Source: Pseudomonadota bacterium | GTDB taxonomy: Bacteria > Pseudomonadota > Gammaproteobacteria > Steroidobacterales > Steroidobacteraceae | Reading direction: 5' to 3' | Assembly (NCBI GenBank): GCA_021797465.1 | Contig: JAJZZR010000501.1 | Span: 1 to 41,237 of the forward strand | Length of the DNA stretch: 41,237 bases | Program-made: the position numbers and the translations under genes | In this document: positions 28,995-37,370 of the stretch, in pieces | Position numbering within the stretch: the stretch's first letter is position 1 | Layout of the letters: each line of letters begins with the position of its first letter | The notes under the pieces: generated by a model | What the model was told of the DNA's origin: nothing | What the model saw: only the letters and a program-made list of their open reading frames with translations | Databases searched by the model: none

Positions 28995-29702
28995 ATGACC
29001 GAGACTCTGTATCCACTGCGGACTTTTGCGAGCGTGTCGAGCGAGTACCAGTCGCTCGCGTTCGTGTTCCAGCAGCTTTTGGCTAACGTCATGACGGCCG
29101 CTGTCGTGCAGGTGAAGTCCGTCACGAACGACGGCGGATTATCTGCTGTCGGATACGTCTCTGTTCAGCCGATGCTGAACCAGCTAAACGGCGCGCAGCA
29201 GCCGACGCCGCACGGAATCATCGGCAACATTCCGTATTTTAGGATTCAGGGTGGAACGAACGCTGTAATCATTGACCCGAACGTCGGAGATATCGGCATT
29301 CTAGTGTTTTCGTACCGGGACATTTCGTCTTTGGTTGCGGCAAACCAGCAGTCACCGGGATCGCTGAACGGCGCGCAGCCGCTCAATCCCGCGACGCTGG
29401 CACAGTACGACTGGGGATCAGGGCTCTACATCGGCGGTTTCCTAAACGGTATTCCGGTGCAGTATGTGCAGTTCAACTCGAACGGCATAGCCGTTGTCTC
29501 GCCTACTGAGATCACGCTGCAAGCGCCAACCGTCAAAATATCCGCCTCGACCGCCGTCGATATCACTGGGCCAGTGAACGCAAACGGCGCGCAGATCAGC
29601 ACGCAAGGCGAGATCACGGACGCGCTCGGCGTCGTCGTCGGCACACATGTCCATTCTGGCGTGTCAAGCGGCACGTCCGATACCGGCAAGCCGGTGACGT
29701 AG
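28995..29702 (+). CDS. Baseplate spike (Gp138-like, GpV-type)
   Basis: 235 residues. Residues 35-120 match the Gp138 N-terminal OB fold: MLNQLNGAQQ-P-x-x-H-G-I, then the YFRIQGGTNAVIIDPNVGDI strand and the GILVFSYRDIS loop ('D-P-x-x-G-D-x-G-[LI]'). Residues 155-215 are a beta-helix (ITLQAPTVKISASTAVDITG). The tip GTHVHSGVSSGTSDTGKPV holds a H-x-H pair as in iron-bound spike tips. It punctures the outer membrane. Full length. Confidence 0.88.
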   Translation: MTETLYPLRTFASVSSEYQSLAFVFQQLLANVMTAAVVQVKSVTNDGGLSAVGYVSVQPMLNQLNGAQQPTPHGIIGNIPYFRIQGGTNAVIIDPNVGDIGILVFSYRDISSLVAANQQSPGSLNGAQPLNPATLAQYDWGSGLYIGGFLNGIPVQYVQFNSNGIAVVSPTEITLQAPTVKISASTAVDITGPVNANGAQISTQGEITDALGVVVGTHVHSGVSSGTSDTGKPVT

Positions 29703-29704
29703 CC

Positions 29705-30136
29705 ATGCTCATCATCCCAGTCACCGCCGTGCCGGCGCAGTCGCTCTCGATACAGCTCGCGGGTCAGTCCTGCGGGATCAATCTCTACAGCCTGCAGACG
29801 CCGGGGAACATTCTGGCGCCGCAGACTCAATACGTCCGCGACAGCTACGGGTACATCATTTACGACTCGTTCGGCAATCCGATGACGACGCAGTATTTTT
29901 CGACTACCGAAGTGCAGGGATATCCAGCGCTGTACATGGACCTCACGGTCAACGGAACGTCGATCATCAATTGCCGCATCGTGCGCAACACGGTGCCGAT
30001 GCTGCTCGATGCGAAATATTACGGCGTGATCGGAGACTTCGTGGTTGTGGACATGTTCGAGGACACAGGCCCGGTATACACCGGCCTCGGCACGCAGTAT
30101 CAGCTCATCTACCTTGAGGCGAGCGATTTGCCATGA
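29705..30136 (+). CDS. Baseplate plug-type protein
   Basis: 143 residues. LIIPVTAVPAQSLSIQLAGQ then SCGINLYSLQTPGNILAPQT is the N-terminal pattern of the phage baseplate plug family ('P-L-x-x-x-P-N-Q-x-[FL]-x-x-x-L-[AG]-[GN]-Q-x-[CY]-x-[IL]-x-[LI]'). The middle YPALYMDLTVNGTSI-NCRIV and GVIGDFVVVDMFED complete it. Position between spike and gp25 matches. Confidence 0.85.
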   Translation: MLIIPVTAVPAQSLSIQLAGQSCGINLYSLQTPGNILAPQTQYVRDSYGYIIYDSFGNPMTTQYFSTTEVQGYPALYMDLTVNGTSIINCRIVRNTVPMLLDAKYYGVIGDFVVVDMFEDTGPVYTGLGTQYQLIYLEASDLP

Positions 30137-30498
30137 GTTCCGCGACGCAAAACACGCTGCTGCTCGACCAGTCGTCATGGGATCTCGTTGTCGATTCCAA
30201 TGGAAATATCGCCATGGCCACGCCGCCGTACTCCGTGGCGCAGGACGTGTCGAGCGCCATCAAGACGTTTCTCGGGGACGCATACTACGACGCCACGGCC
30301 GGCATCGACTATTTCGGACAAGTGCTCGGCCAGCAGCCGCCGCTCCCGGTGCTGCAGACGCTCATGGAAAATGCGGCGCTAACGGTGCCAGGGGTAGTAT
30401 CTGCGACGTGTATCATCGAAGGATTCACGGGCCGAAAAGTGAACGGGCAGGTTCAATTCACTGATTCTGACGGCAATACCGGCAGCGTGGCGCTGTGA
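30133..30498 (+). CDS. Baseplate wedge protein (GPW/gp25 family)
   Basis: 121 residues, ATGA overlap. DLVVDSNGNIAMATPPYSVA, then QDVSSAIKTFLGDAYYDATA, then GIDYFGQVLGQQPP and VPGVVSATCIIEGFTGRKVN match gp25/GpW wedge proteins, which have 'G-x-P-x-x-x-x-x-Q-x-[VI]-x-x-x-[IL]-x-x-x-[LM]-[GK]-E'. It joins the hub to the J protein and starts sheath polymerisation. Length fits. Confidence 0.9.
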   Translation: MSSATQNTLLLDQSSWDLVVDSNGNIAMATPPYSVAQDVSSAIKTFLGDAYYDATAGIDYFGQVLGQQPPLPVLQTLMENAALTVPGVVSATCIIEGFTGRKVNGQVQFTDSDGNTGSVAL

Positions 30499-31712
30499 GT
30501 GCAGTTCCTCAAATCCAGTGGACTTCGACCGGACTGGTCGTGCCGAGCGCGTCGGCCGTGCTCGCAGGAGTACAGTCCGACATCAATACCGCGTTCGGCG
30601 GCAACCTCAATTTCACTAACCAGCAGACCCCGCAGTCTCAGCTGGCTACCTCATGGGCGGCGAACATCAACGCCGCAAACGCCGCACTCGCATACTTTGT
30701 CAATAATATTGACCCAGACGTTGCCAGCGGATTCATGCAGGACGCCGTAGGGCAGATTTACTTCCTAGATCGAAACCCTGGGCTGCCGACGGTGGTGCAG
30801 TGCTTGTGCACTGGACTCGTCGGCACCGTAATCCCTACCGGAGCGACTGCGCAAGACACTAGCGGGAACAGGTACGTGTGCACTGCCGGGGGCACCATCC
30901 CTACCAGCGGCTCGATCACGCTGCCATTCGCTAATGTCGTCCTCGGGCCGATTGCGTGCCCGGCTGGCACGCTAACTCAGATATACCAGCAGATCACAGG
31001 CTGGGACAGCATCACCAATCTCACAGACGGCGTGATCGGTGCCAACGTCGAGAGCCAAGCGGCCTATGCGCTGCGCCGAGCGGCATCTGTAGCGTCCAAT
31101 TCTCAAGGGGCCTTGGCGTCGATCTATGGCGCTGTGTTCGGCGTCCCCGGCGTGATCGACGTGTATTGCTACGAAAACGACTCGAACGTAGCGATCACGG
31201 TCGGCGCTACGAATTACTCGATGCTGCCGAACTCGATCTACGTCGGCGTGGCCGGTGGCGCATCTGCGGCGATTGCTCAGGCGATCTACACGAAGAAATC
31301 GCCCGGCTGCAACATGAACGGCAACACGACCGTCGTGGTGACTGATACCAGCGGTTACAATGCGCCAGCGCCGACCTACAACATTACGTACAACGAGCTG
31401 ACAGACACCCAGGTATATTTTACCGTCAACATCCAGAACACAAGCACCGTACCGGCTAATGTCGTGACGCTCGTGCAGAACGCAATCGTTGCGCAGTTCA
31501 GCGGCCAGAACGGCGCACCTCGAGCGCGCAGCGGATCGCTCATCCTTGCGTCGCAATACTACGCGCCGATCATCGCAGCCGGCCCTAGCACGATACAGCT
31601 CATGTCAGTCTACGTGGGACTGTCCGCGCCTGCTCAGCTCGCAAGCGTGACTATGGGCATCGACCAGGAGCCGGTAATCGCAGCGGCCAATGTCACTGTG
31701 AATTTAATCTAA
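30495..31712 (+). CDS. Baseplate J protein (gp6/J-like)
   Basis: 405 residues from GTG 30495. FGGNLNFTNQQTPQSQLATS, then DVASGFMQDAVGQIYFLDRN (the J 'D-x-x-x-[AG]-x-x-[LM]-[DL]-x-x-[AG]-x-x-x-G-[IL]-x-R' region), GWDSITNLTDGVIGANVESQ and AAYALRRAASVASNSQGALA follow the Baseplate_J order. The C-terminus is a beta domain ending AQLASVTMGIDQEPVIAAAN. It joins wedge to tail fibres. Full length. Confidence 0.93.
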   Translation: MSAVPQIQWTSTGLVVPSASAVLAGVQSDINTAFGGNLNFTNQQTPQSQLATSWAANINAANAALAYFVNNIDPDVASGFMQDAVGQIYFLDRNPGLPTVVQCLCTGLVGTVIPTGATAQDTSGNRYVCTAGGTIPTSGSITLPFANVVLGPIACPAGTLTQIYQQITGWDSITNLTDGVIGANVESQAAYALRRAASVASNSQGALASIYGAVFGVPGVIDVYCYENDSNVAITVGATNYSMLPNSIYVGVAGGASAAIAQAIYTKKSPGCNMNGNTTVVVTDTSGYNAPAPTYNITYNELTDTQVYFTVNIQNTSTVPANVVTLVQNAIVAQFSGQNGAPRARSGSLILASQYYAPIIAAGPSTIQLMSVYVGLSAPAQLASVTMGIDQEPVIAAANVTVNLI

Positions 31713-31722
31713 GGCACACACT

Positions 31723-32841
31723 ATGGCAGGCTCACCCGCTCCTCCGCTGATCCAAGAAGCCTTCGGCACTGGCGCCGGCAGCACGTACATCACGAACCCC
31801 ATACCGGTCGCATCGCAGATTGGCATCAAGGCCGGCGCTGCGTCCTACACGGACGGCTTCCCACCGCTCACGATGACGCCGGCAAGCTCTGGCGGCGTCA
31901 ACCCGTATGGGCAGGATATGAACGGAATCCTGTACGCCGCGACCGCAAATATTGCCGCTCTCACCGGCGGCCAGCAGTACCAGTTCAGTTCCACGTATGC
32001 CTCAGCGAACGGCGGCTATGCGCTCGGCGCTATCCTGGCCATGGCGAGCGGAGCCGGGTACTGGATTAATCAGGTGGCCGGTAACAGCAATAATCCGGAT
32101 ACCACGGCGCCGGCGAGCTCAGGGTGGGCGCCGCTGTCGGTCTACGGCGCTACAACACTGAGCGGCCTGGCATCGTCCAATGTCACGCTCACCGGCCCGC
32201 AGGCAGCCGCGCCGCAGATATTCCTGTCCGGCACGCTGACGGCCAACATTCAGATTATATTCCCCGCTTGGGTGCGCGGCTGGACGGTAACGAACTCGAC
32301 GACCGGGGCGTATACCGTCACATGCACGACAGCGAGCGGTACTGGCGTCGCGATCACGCAAGGCGCTACGGTGCAGATTTTCGGAAACGGCACGAACATC
32401 GTCGCTGGCGCAACGCTGATCCCGAACGGCTACATCCAGTCACAGATGATAGCCCCGGGGGCGGTGTCATCGGCTACGCAGTACACCGCAGCCTCGACCT
32501 CGCTGCCTGACACTGGCATCAATCAAACGATGATCAGCGTGTCGCTGTCCGGAACCGTGACCATGCTACTTCTCGGGAGGGTTCATTTCGCATGCACGGA
32601 AGCGCAGCTAATAACGACGGCCTCTTTGTACAATAACTCCGGCTCTACGCTTTTGGACACCTCCAGCTTGGATTTGGTGAGTCCGAGCACTTCTGAATTC
32701 ATCGCTGACATAAATTTGCAGGGCATCATTTCCGCCAGTGGAGGCGCGAATCAGTCCATCACGCTGGCAGCATCCTCTAGCGGAACAGTAGGAAGCGTGA
32801 CGGCGAGTGCGCAACTGACGGTGATTAGACTCAGCGCGTAG
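31723..32841 (+). CDS. Tail fibre protein
   Basis: 372 residues. The N-terminal 115 residues are a typical fibre anchor: FPPLTMTPASSGGVNPYGQD then MNGILYAATANIAALTGGQQ, then NGGYALGAILAMASGAGYWI ('P-x-G-Q-D-M-N-G-I-L' and 'I-G-G-Y-P-x-G-A'). The rest is Ser/Thr/Gly-rich beta sequence (TGAYTVTCTTASGTGVAITQ), with a smooth end TVIRLSA. It probably forms the shaft or adaptor on which the DUF2612 and tailspike genes follow. Confidence 0.85.
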   Translation: MAGSPAPPLIQEAFGTGAGSTYITNPIPVASQIGIKAGAASYTDGFPPLTMTPASSGGVNPYGQDMNGILYAATANIAALTGGQQYQFSSTYASANGGYALGAILAMASGAGYWINQVAGNSNNPDTTAPASSGWAPLSVYGATTLSGLASSNVTLTGPQAAAPQIFLSGTLTANIQIIFPAWVRGWTVTNSTTGAYTVTCTTASGTGVAITQGATVQIFGNGTNIVAGATLIPNGYIQSQMIAPGAVSSATQYTAASTSLPDTGINQTMISVSLSGTVTMLLLGRVHFACTEAQLITTASLYNNSGSTLLDTSSLDLVSPSTSEFIADINLQGIISASGGANQSITLAASSSGTVGSVTASAQLTVIRLSA

Positions 32842-32842
32842 T

Positions 32843-33478
32843 ATGTACAACGTCGAATCCACAATTGGCTCCCAGTACGCGAACAGTCCGACGATTGATG
32901 CGCTGATCGCGTCCATGAATACGTGGATGGACCCGACGCCAAACTTGCAGCAGTTCTACTCGTTCGTGTGGAACATCCTCACCGCGCAGGGGTTCGGCCT
33001 CGACATCTGGGGTTCAATCCTTGGCGTCGGCAGAACGCTTCAGATCCCAGCGACCACGACTTACTTCGGATTCAGCGGTGGTGCCGGAGTGCCGTTTAAC
33101 AACGGCTCGCCGTTCTACGCTGGGGAATCTCCTACTCAAGCGTACCAGCTTCCGGACTCACAATATATCTCGCTGCTACTCGCCAAAGCATTCGCCAACA
33201 TTTCGGCGACGACCATACCGGCGATGAATCAGATGTTGCAGCTTCTGTTTGGCGATAGCGGAGTGGCGTACGTTATCGATGTCGGGAACATGATCCTGAC
33301 GCTGTACTTTGAGTTTAACCCGACTCCGGTGCAGTACGCCATTGTGGCTAACACCGACGTGCTGCCGCATCCTACGGGCGTGTACGTGAACATACAGACG
33401 CCCTCAGATGTACCGATACTCGACGAAAACGGCAATGACATACTCGACCAATTCGGGCTGCCAGTTCTGCAAGGATAA
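32843..33478 (+). CDS. Tail protein, DUF2612 family
   Basis: 211 residues. YANSPTIDALIASMNTWMDP, then FYSFVWNILTAQGFGLDIWG and GVGRTLQIP, then DSQYISLLLAKAFANISATT and DVGNMILTLYFEFNPTPVQY match the DUF2612 family (related to gpI of P2), ending PVLDENGNDILDQFGLPVLQ-like text. It lies between baseplate J and tail spikes and connects receptor-binding parts to the baseplate. Confidence 0.88.
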   Translation: MYNVESTIGSQYANSPTIDALIASMNTWMDPTPNLQQFYSFVWNILTAQGFGLDIWGSILGVGRTLQIPATTTYFGFSGGAGVPFNNGSPFYAGESPTQAYQLPDSQYISLLLAKAFANISATTIPAMNQMLQLLFGDSGVAYVIDVGNMILTLYFEFNPTPVQYAIVANTDVLPHPTGVYVNIQTPSDVPILDENGNDILDQFGLPVLQG

Positions 33479-33480
33479 CC

Positions 33481-35178
33481 ATGGGTAAAATATCCTCATA
33501 CCCCGCGATGACAGCTCTGCAAGGGCCTGAGCTTATTCTTGGGGACCAATCAGGTTCTACCGCAACGACTACGCCGACGGCGGTGGCTGCGTACATGGCC
33601 GGATTAACCACGACGCCGGTGATAGCGTCGTATGCGCGCACCGCGGCCGAGATCGCAGTCGGCGTGACGCCGACGAATTATGCGTATGAGCCAGGAAACG
33701 CTATGCGATACGGCTTTGTTGGAGATAATGTCACCGATGATACGGCAGCGCTACAAACGACATTCAATGTATGTCAGCAGGGTTTAGTCGCCAGAATTCC
33801 GTTTACTGGGACAGGAGAGTACAAAATATCCGGTCCACTTTACTTTGACGGCGCTGGTGGAATTGTTATGGAGGGGGCGCCGACTGCGCGTCTCATGTTA
33901 AATGGTTCCGGGTATACTGGATTAAACATCGCCACTAAAGCATCTACTGTCATCACAAAATTAATTGTTGCTGTTGATGGAACCCCGGCTACTGGAGCCA
34001 TCAACGGTATTGCTGTTGGTAGTCCGAGCACAGTTGGGATAAACCTTCAGGTGAGCAATGTAGAATACCTGTTTGCGCAGTATTGTGCCGGTTTTGGCAT
34101 TCAGATCAATAAGTGCTGGGACTGCCATTTCGACTCATGCCATGCAAACTATTGCGGAAGTTCTACCGAATATGCATTTCAAATAAATAACGGCGATGAC
34201 ACCACTAATCAGTCCACATGGTCAAAAGTTCAGGTCGAAGCAGCAACCGAGAAAGCCGTATTCATCGACCAAATCCTGGAGTGTGCTATCGCGCAACTGC
34301 ATGCCGAAAGAGTGAATGGGACCGCTGGGACTCCGACGCATGTACTCGGAGGAGCCGGAGTTTCATACGGACCGATTTACGTTCTGGGGGGAACAAACAC
34401 GCTACTTCAACTCACCGGAACCACATGTCTGTTTTCTGGAGGCATAAACGCTGGCGACTCAAGCGTAGAATTCGGAACCGGCAATCATGAGCCATTCGGA
34501 TATCAAACCAATTACTGTTTTGGCGTAGCAGCAGATACGTTGACCGAACTGTCAAGCGATGTAGGTTCGTGGGTGTTCGACGGTTTGACATGCTCTGGGG
34601 CATTCACTTTTCAGTCCGGAGCATTTACCGTTTACGTAAAAAACTCCACTCTTGGGCCAATAGTAGCGAGTCAGAACAATTCAGAATGCCATTTTGAGAA
34701 TTGCGGCATAACAGGACCTTGGACTATTTCTGGTACACCCGTCGCAAGGATCAGAGGCGGATCAATAACGCAATTTCCAGGATCGCAAATAACCCTTGAA
34801 CTAGATCAAGTTACGGTAAGCCAAGCGTTCACCACCGGAGGCTTTCAGATTATCAGAGCACGAAATTGCACGTTCGCTGGTGAAGTAACTTTCAGCGGAA
34901 ATAGCCTAGATTGGCGAAGCGATGGATGCAATTTTTCAGCAGGCGCAGTGTACGGCGCCGGTAGTCCTGGAATTTTGTTCGGGCCATCCGACACCTTCGG
35001 CGTAGCAATCGCAGCCGGCTACCTCACAGAAAATCCCCAAACGGCTGCGTCCGATGTGTCCTACTCAATCGGAGATGTGTGGTGGAACAAAGGCGTTGCC
35101 GCTGGTGGCGTACCTGGAGCAATCTGTACGACCGCAGGGGCTCCTGGTACGTGGACTAATATGGCATCGTTAGCGTAA
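33481..35178 (+). CDS. Tailspike with beta-helix, possible depolymerase
   Basis: 565 residues. Residues 1-60 (KISSYPAMTALQGPELILGD then QSGSTATTTPTAVAAYMA) form the usual particle anchor. Residues 75-100 read YGFVGDNVTDDTAALQTTFN, the 'G-V-x-x-D-G-x-T-D-D-T-A-A-[FL]-Q' start of right-handed beta-helix (pectate-lyase fold) spikes. Repeated Asn/Gly/Ser strands run to about 510. The tail ends WNKGVAAGGVPGAICTTAGA, a chaperone-like or C-terminal tip pattern. From about 33720 to 34980 the DNA is clearly richer in A/T than its neighbours, a sign of exchange. Host polysaccharide degrading is inferred from fold. Confidence 0.85.
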   Translation: MGKISSYPAMTALQGPELILGDQSGSTATTTPTAVAAYMAGLTTTPVIASYARTAAEIAVGVTPTNYAYEPGNAMRYGFVGDNVTDDTAALQTTFNVCQQGLVARIPFTGTGEYKISGPLYFDGAGGIVMEGAPTARLMLNGSGYTGLNIATKASTVITKLIVAVDGTPATGAINGIAVGSPSTVGINLQVSNVEYLFAQYCAGFGIQINKCWDCHFDSCHANYCGSSTEYAFQINNGDDTTNQSTWSKVQVEAATEKAVFIDQILECAIAQLHAERVNGTAGTPTHVLGGAGVSYGPIYVLGGTNTLLQLTGTTCLFSGGINAGDSSVEFGTGNHEPFGYQTNYCFGVAADTLTELSSDVGSWVFDGLTCSGAFTFQSGAFTVYVKNSTLGPIVASQNNSECHFENCGITGPWTISGTPVARIRGGSITQFPGSQITLELDQVTVSQAFTTGGFQIIRARNCTFAGEVTFSGNSLDWRSDGCNFSAGAVYGAGSPGILFGPSDTFGVAIAAGYLTENPQTAASDVSYSIGDVWWNKGVAAGGVPGAICTTAGAPGTWTNMASLA

Positions 35179-35200
35179 CCACTACTACACGGCATAACCT

Positions 35201-35620
35201 ATGAACGCTTGGATAGTAATGCTGATGAACAAGATACTGGAACTGAGAGCGTCGATCATCTCTTCGGTAGCGCTGGCCGGCGTAGTGCTTGGAGCTATCC
35301 TAGCCTTCGGTGGGTTTTCGCCCTTGTTCAGCGGCTTCGCCAGGCAGAGCTACGTGCTGAACCTGAATCGTAAATTAACTACACGCATCGAGCGTCTGTC
35401 CACGCAGGCCACTACTAACTACGCCGAGATTCGCAGAGAGCAGAGAGCGCATTGGGCGCAGGACATAGCTGGCATGCTGCTACGGCAGGATATCGCGCGG
35501 TGCAATCTTCGCGGCGGCCCTCTTAAGAGCAGGTACGACAAGCAAATCGGCCAGGAAATGCAGTCGTACTACGCTTACACCGGCAAGTATTACCCGCTCC
35601 CTTCATGCAGGAACCTGTGA
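35201..35620 (+). CDS. Membrane-anchored protein in the lysis cassette (139 aa)
   Basis: 139 residues. One hydrophobic helix runs at about 18-45 (IISSVALAGVVLGAILAFGG), after which a mostly basic, helical domain follows with Cys near positions 107 and 136 (ARCNLRGG and LPSCRNL). Overlap with the endolysin start (TGATG). The layout of N-terminal anchor plus basic helix resembles an inner-membrane spanin or holin-adjacent protein. No lipobox and no separate outer spanin is visible. Function inferred only by place. Confidence 0.55.
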   Translation: MNAWIVMLMNKILELRASIISSVALAGVVLGAILAFGGFSPLFSGFARQSYVLNLNRKLTTRIERLSTQATTNYAEIRREQRAHWAQDIAGMLLRQDIARCNLRGGPLKSRYDKQIGQEMQSYYAYTGKYYPLPSCRNL

Positions 35621-36135
35621 TGCAAATAGACTTCGACGCTGCCGTAAGTTTCGTCCTGCGCCGTGAGGGTGGCCTGGTGGATAACCCAGCCGACCCTGGC
35701 GGCCTCACGAATATGGGCATCGCGCTCGCCGAGCATCCGAGCATGACGGCTGCGCAGATCCGCTCACTGACGCGCACAGAGGCGATTGCGATCTATGAGC
35801 GCGAATACTGGACGCCGATCAGCGGCAACGAGCTACCGCGCGGGATAGATTTCGTCGCGTTCGACTGCGCGGTCAACCAGGGCGTCGGCACGGCCATCCG
35901 CCTGATGCAGCAGGCAGCCGGCGTGACCGCCGATGGCGTAATCGGCCCGGTCACGCTCAACTCGCTGCGCACGTACGACATGACGCACCTGATCGCGGAT
36001 TTTACCGTGGCGCGGCTTCAGGCGTACCGGGAGGACGCCGGCTGGCCGACGTTCGGCGCCGGTTGGACCAAGCGCGCCATCCTCGCCGCTCTGGAAGCTC
36101 CGCAGCAATTGTCCTATACTGACCAGAGACTTTGA
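35620..36135 (+). CDS. Endolysin, glycoside hydrolase family 108
   Basis: 171 residues from ATG 35620. AGGAACC precedes it and it overlaps the stop before, which decides against the earlier ATG 35605. SFVLRREGGLVDNPADPGGL holds the catalytic Glu16 in REGG and the 'D-P-G-G-x-T-x-x-G-[IV]' motif (TNMGIA follows). DFVAFDCAVNQGVGTAIRLM and VTADGVIGPVTLNSL are the rest of the GH108 domain. It cuts peptidoglycan glycan strands; no signal peptide is seen, so a holin should export it. Confidence 0.92.
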   Translation: MQIDFDAAVSFVLRREGGLVDNPADPGGLTNMGIALAEHPSMTAAQIRSLTRTEAIAIYEREYWTPISGNELPRGIDFVAFDCAVNQGVGTAIRLMQQAAGVTADGVIGPVTLNSLRTYDMTHLIADFTVARLQAYREDAGWPTFGAGWTKRAILAALEAPQQLSYTDQRL

Positions 36136-36137
36136 CT

Positions 36138-36326
36138 ATGCGACTCAACGCTCAAAAAACTGCCGGCACGCTCGCGGCGATGTACATCACTCAGATCGTG
36201 TGCTGGGCAGCAGGTTATTTTTGGCACATCACGGTACCAGACACGGTAGCAACGTCGCTCACCGGCCTCTGCGCACTGATCCTGATACACGTTCCGTTTC
36301 TAGAAACCCCTACGAACGCCGGCTGA
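36138..36326 (+). CDS. Putative holin, small two-span membrane protein
   Basis: 62 residues from ATG 36138, straight after the endolysin. Two hydrophobic segments are separated by a short polar loop: AMYITQIVCWAAGYFWHITV and VATSLTGLCALILIHVPFLE. The N-terminus is basic (MRLNAQKTAG) and the end short. Size, span number and position suggest a holin that opens the membrane for the endolysin. The family cannot be named from sequence alone. Confidence 0.65.
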   Translation: MRLNAQKTAGTLAAMYITQIVCWAAGYFWHITVPDTVATSLTGLCALILIHVPFLETPTNAG

Positions 36327-36343
36327 ACCGGCAAGGTGATGAC

Positions 36344-36622
36344 ATGAGCACTCCGAATCCATTGACTCCCATTGAGCAGGCCGCGCTCCCGTCGGCTGTA
36401 GCCGTACTGCAAGCGGTGCAGGCGTTCATTACCAACATGGGCACCGACCCGGCGCAGTGGGCGCTGAAGTTCCCCGGCGCACTTGTGACGCTTCAGGGCG
36501 CAGTCATGTTGCAGGCTCCGCTGCTTGCGAATGCCGAAGGCGCGGCTGTCAGCGCGGCAGCCAGCAGCACGGTGTCCGGCTGGATCACGAAGCTCCAGGC
36601 CGCCGAAAAGCCGGCGGCGTAA
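36344..36622 (+). CDS. Small Ala-rich phage protein (92 aa)
   Basis: 92 residues, AAGGTGAT before the ATG. IEQAALPSAVAVLQAVQAFI then TNMGTDPAQWALKFPGALVT, then SAAASSTVSGWITKLQAAEK. This matches a recurring phage protein found near lysis genes from memory, with a helical 'G-x-x-P-x-x-W-x-x-[KR]-[FV]-x-[GA]-A' region. Not obviously membrane-spanning. Function unknown. Confidence 0.6.
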   Translation: MSTPNPLTPIEQAALPSAVAVLQAVQAFITNMGTDPAQWALKFPGALVTLQGAVMLQAPLLANAEGAAVSAAASSTVSGWITKLQAAEKPAA

Positions 36623-36629
36623 CCACTGG

Positions 36630-36704
36630 TGCGCGTTGGAGCAGCGGCAGCTCGTCGGCCTCATAAGCCGAAGGTCCCAGGTTCGAGTCCTGGACGCGCT
36701 ACCA
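36630..36704 (+). tRNA. Initiator-like tRNA, anticodon CAT
   Basis: Complete cloverleaf of 75 nt including CCA: D-stem GAGC/GCTC with 7-nt loop, anticodon stem TCGGC/GCCGA with loop CTCATAA (anticodon 36662-36664), variable AGGTC, T-stem CCAGG/CCTGG with loop TTCGAGT, and A73-CCA encoded. The acceptor strands TGCGCGT and ACGCGCT leave position 1-72 as T-T, unpaired. A11-T24 is present, and the anticodon stem ends in three G-C pairs. These match initiator tRNA features, as does the near identity of GTTGGAGCAG-type sequence to bacterial fMet tRNA. Lysidine-modified Ile2 is the alternative for CAT. Confidence 0.9.
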
Positions 36705-36734
36705 TTTCGCTGCGCGACCACCGAGGAAGTAAAC

Positions 36735-37370
36735 ATGGGTGTCAAGTGTTTTATGGTCCATGAGACCGGTCGGTTTCGCGCACGGCTGCGCCGGTTCACA
36801 TTCAGCTCTAGGTCAGATTGCGCTGGCAACAAAAACTGGGGACACGATGCGTCCAGTGAATTTATCGGAGTCTTTGAGGGGATTAAGACCAAAGACGGCT
36901 ATTGGGACTCTGATGCTTTAGAGAAGACTAACCTGCCGCCGAAAGACGATCCGCGCTGGCCTACCAAGTGCGAAGCGTGCGATTACATCTTTCAACCTGG
37001 AGACGAGTGGCAGCTTTTCGCGGACCAGATAATGGTAGGCGATGACGGCAAAGAATATAGCTGGCGCGATCCTGTTCCCGGAATGATGCGGTATGCAGAC
37101 TGGTATGGTGATTATTGGAAAGGACCTGACGGTCACTGTTTGATCGTGGTTTGCCCAGACGGTCATCCGTGGATCATTGACGGTCAAGCACGCAATTGCA
37201 CCATGAAGAACGATGTCGGTCCGTTCGACAAGCATCATCGTTGTTGGGTCCGGCATGGCGTGCCGCCGAACATTACCGTAGACAAGAACGGCAGAACTTG
37301 CCAAGCAGGAGCAGGGTCTATCGACACTGGCAAATGGCACGGCTTCCTTCGCAACGGAGAATTTGTATGA
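36735..37370 (+). CDS. Conserved phage hypothetical protein with Cys pair (211 aa)
   Basis: 211 residues from ATG 36735, GAGGAAG upstream. CEACDYIFQPGDEWQLFADQ is a likely metal site with further Cys/His (CPDGHPWIIDGQARNC, FDKHHRCWVRHG). The middle YSWRDPVPGMMRYADWYGDY and GKWHGFLRNGEF recur in phage hypotheticals from memory. Probably a small zinc-binding beta protein. Codon use is less GC-biased than its neighbours. An in-frame extension upstream would run through the tRNA and is rejected. Confidence 0.65.
   Translation: MGVKCFMVHETGRFRARLRRFTFSSRSDCAGNKNWGHDASSEFIGVFEGIKTKDGYWDSDALEKTNLPPKDDPRWPTKCEACDYIFQPGDEWQLFADQIMVGDDGKEYSWRDPVPGMMRYADWYGDYWKGPDGHCLIVVCPDGHPWIIDGQARNCTMKNDVGPFDKHHRCWVRHGVPPNITVDKNGRTCQAGAGSIDTGKWHGFLRNGEFV

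Noticed and set aside
35605-36135. Endolysin start at ATG 35605
   Set aside because: No ribosome site before it; AGGAACC and the stop/start overlap point to 35620.
36630-36704. Attachment-site relic of a host tRNA
   Set aside because: The tRNA is whole, with no integrase or second partial copy in the window, and lies inside the phage late block.
36525-37370. Long coding frame through the tRNA
   Set aside because: The clear tRNA cloverleaf at 36630-36704 and the GAGGAAG site before ATG 36735 show that the gene begins later.
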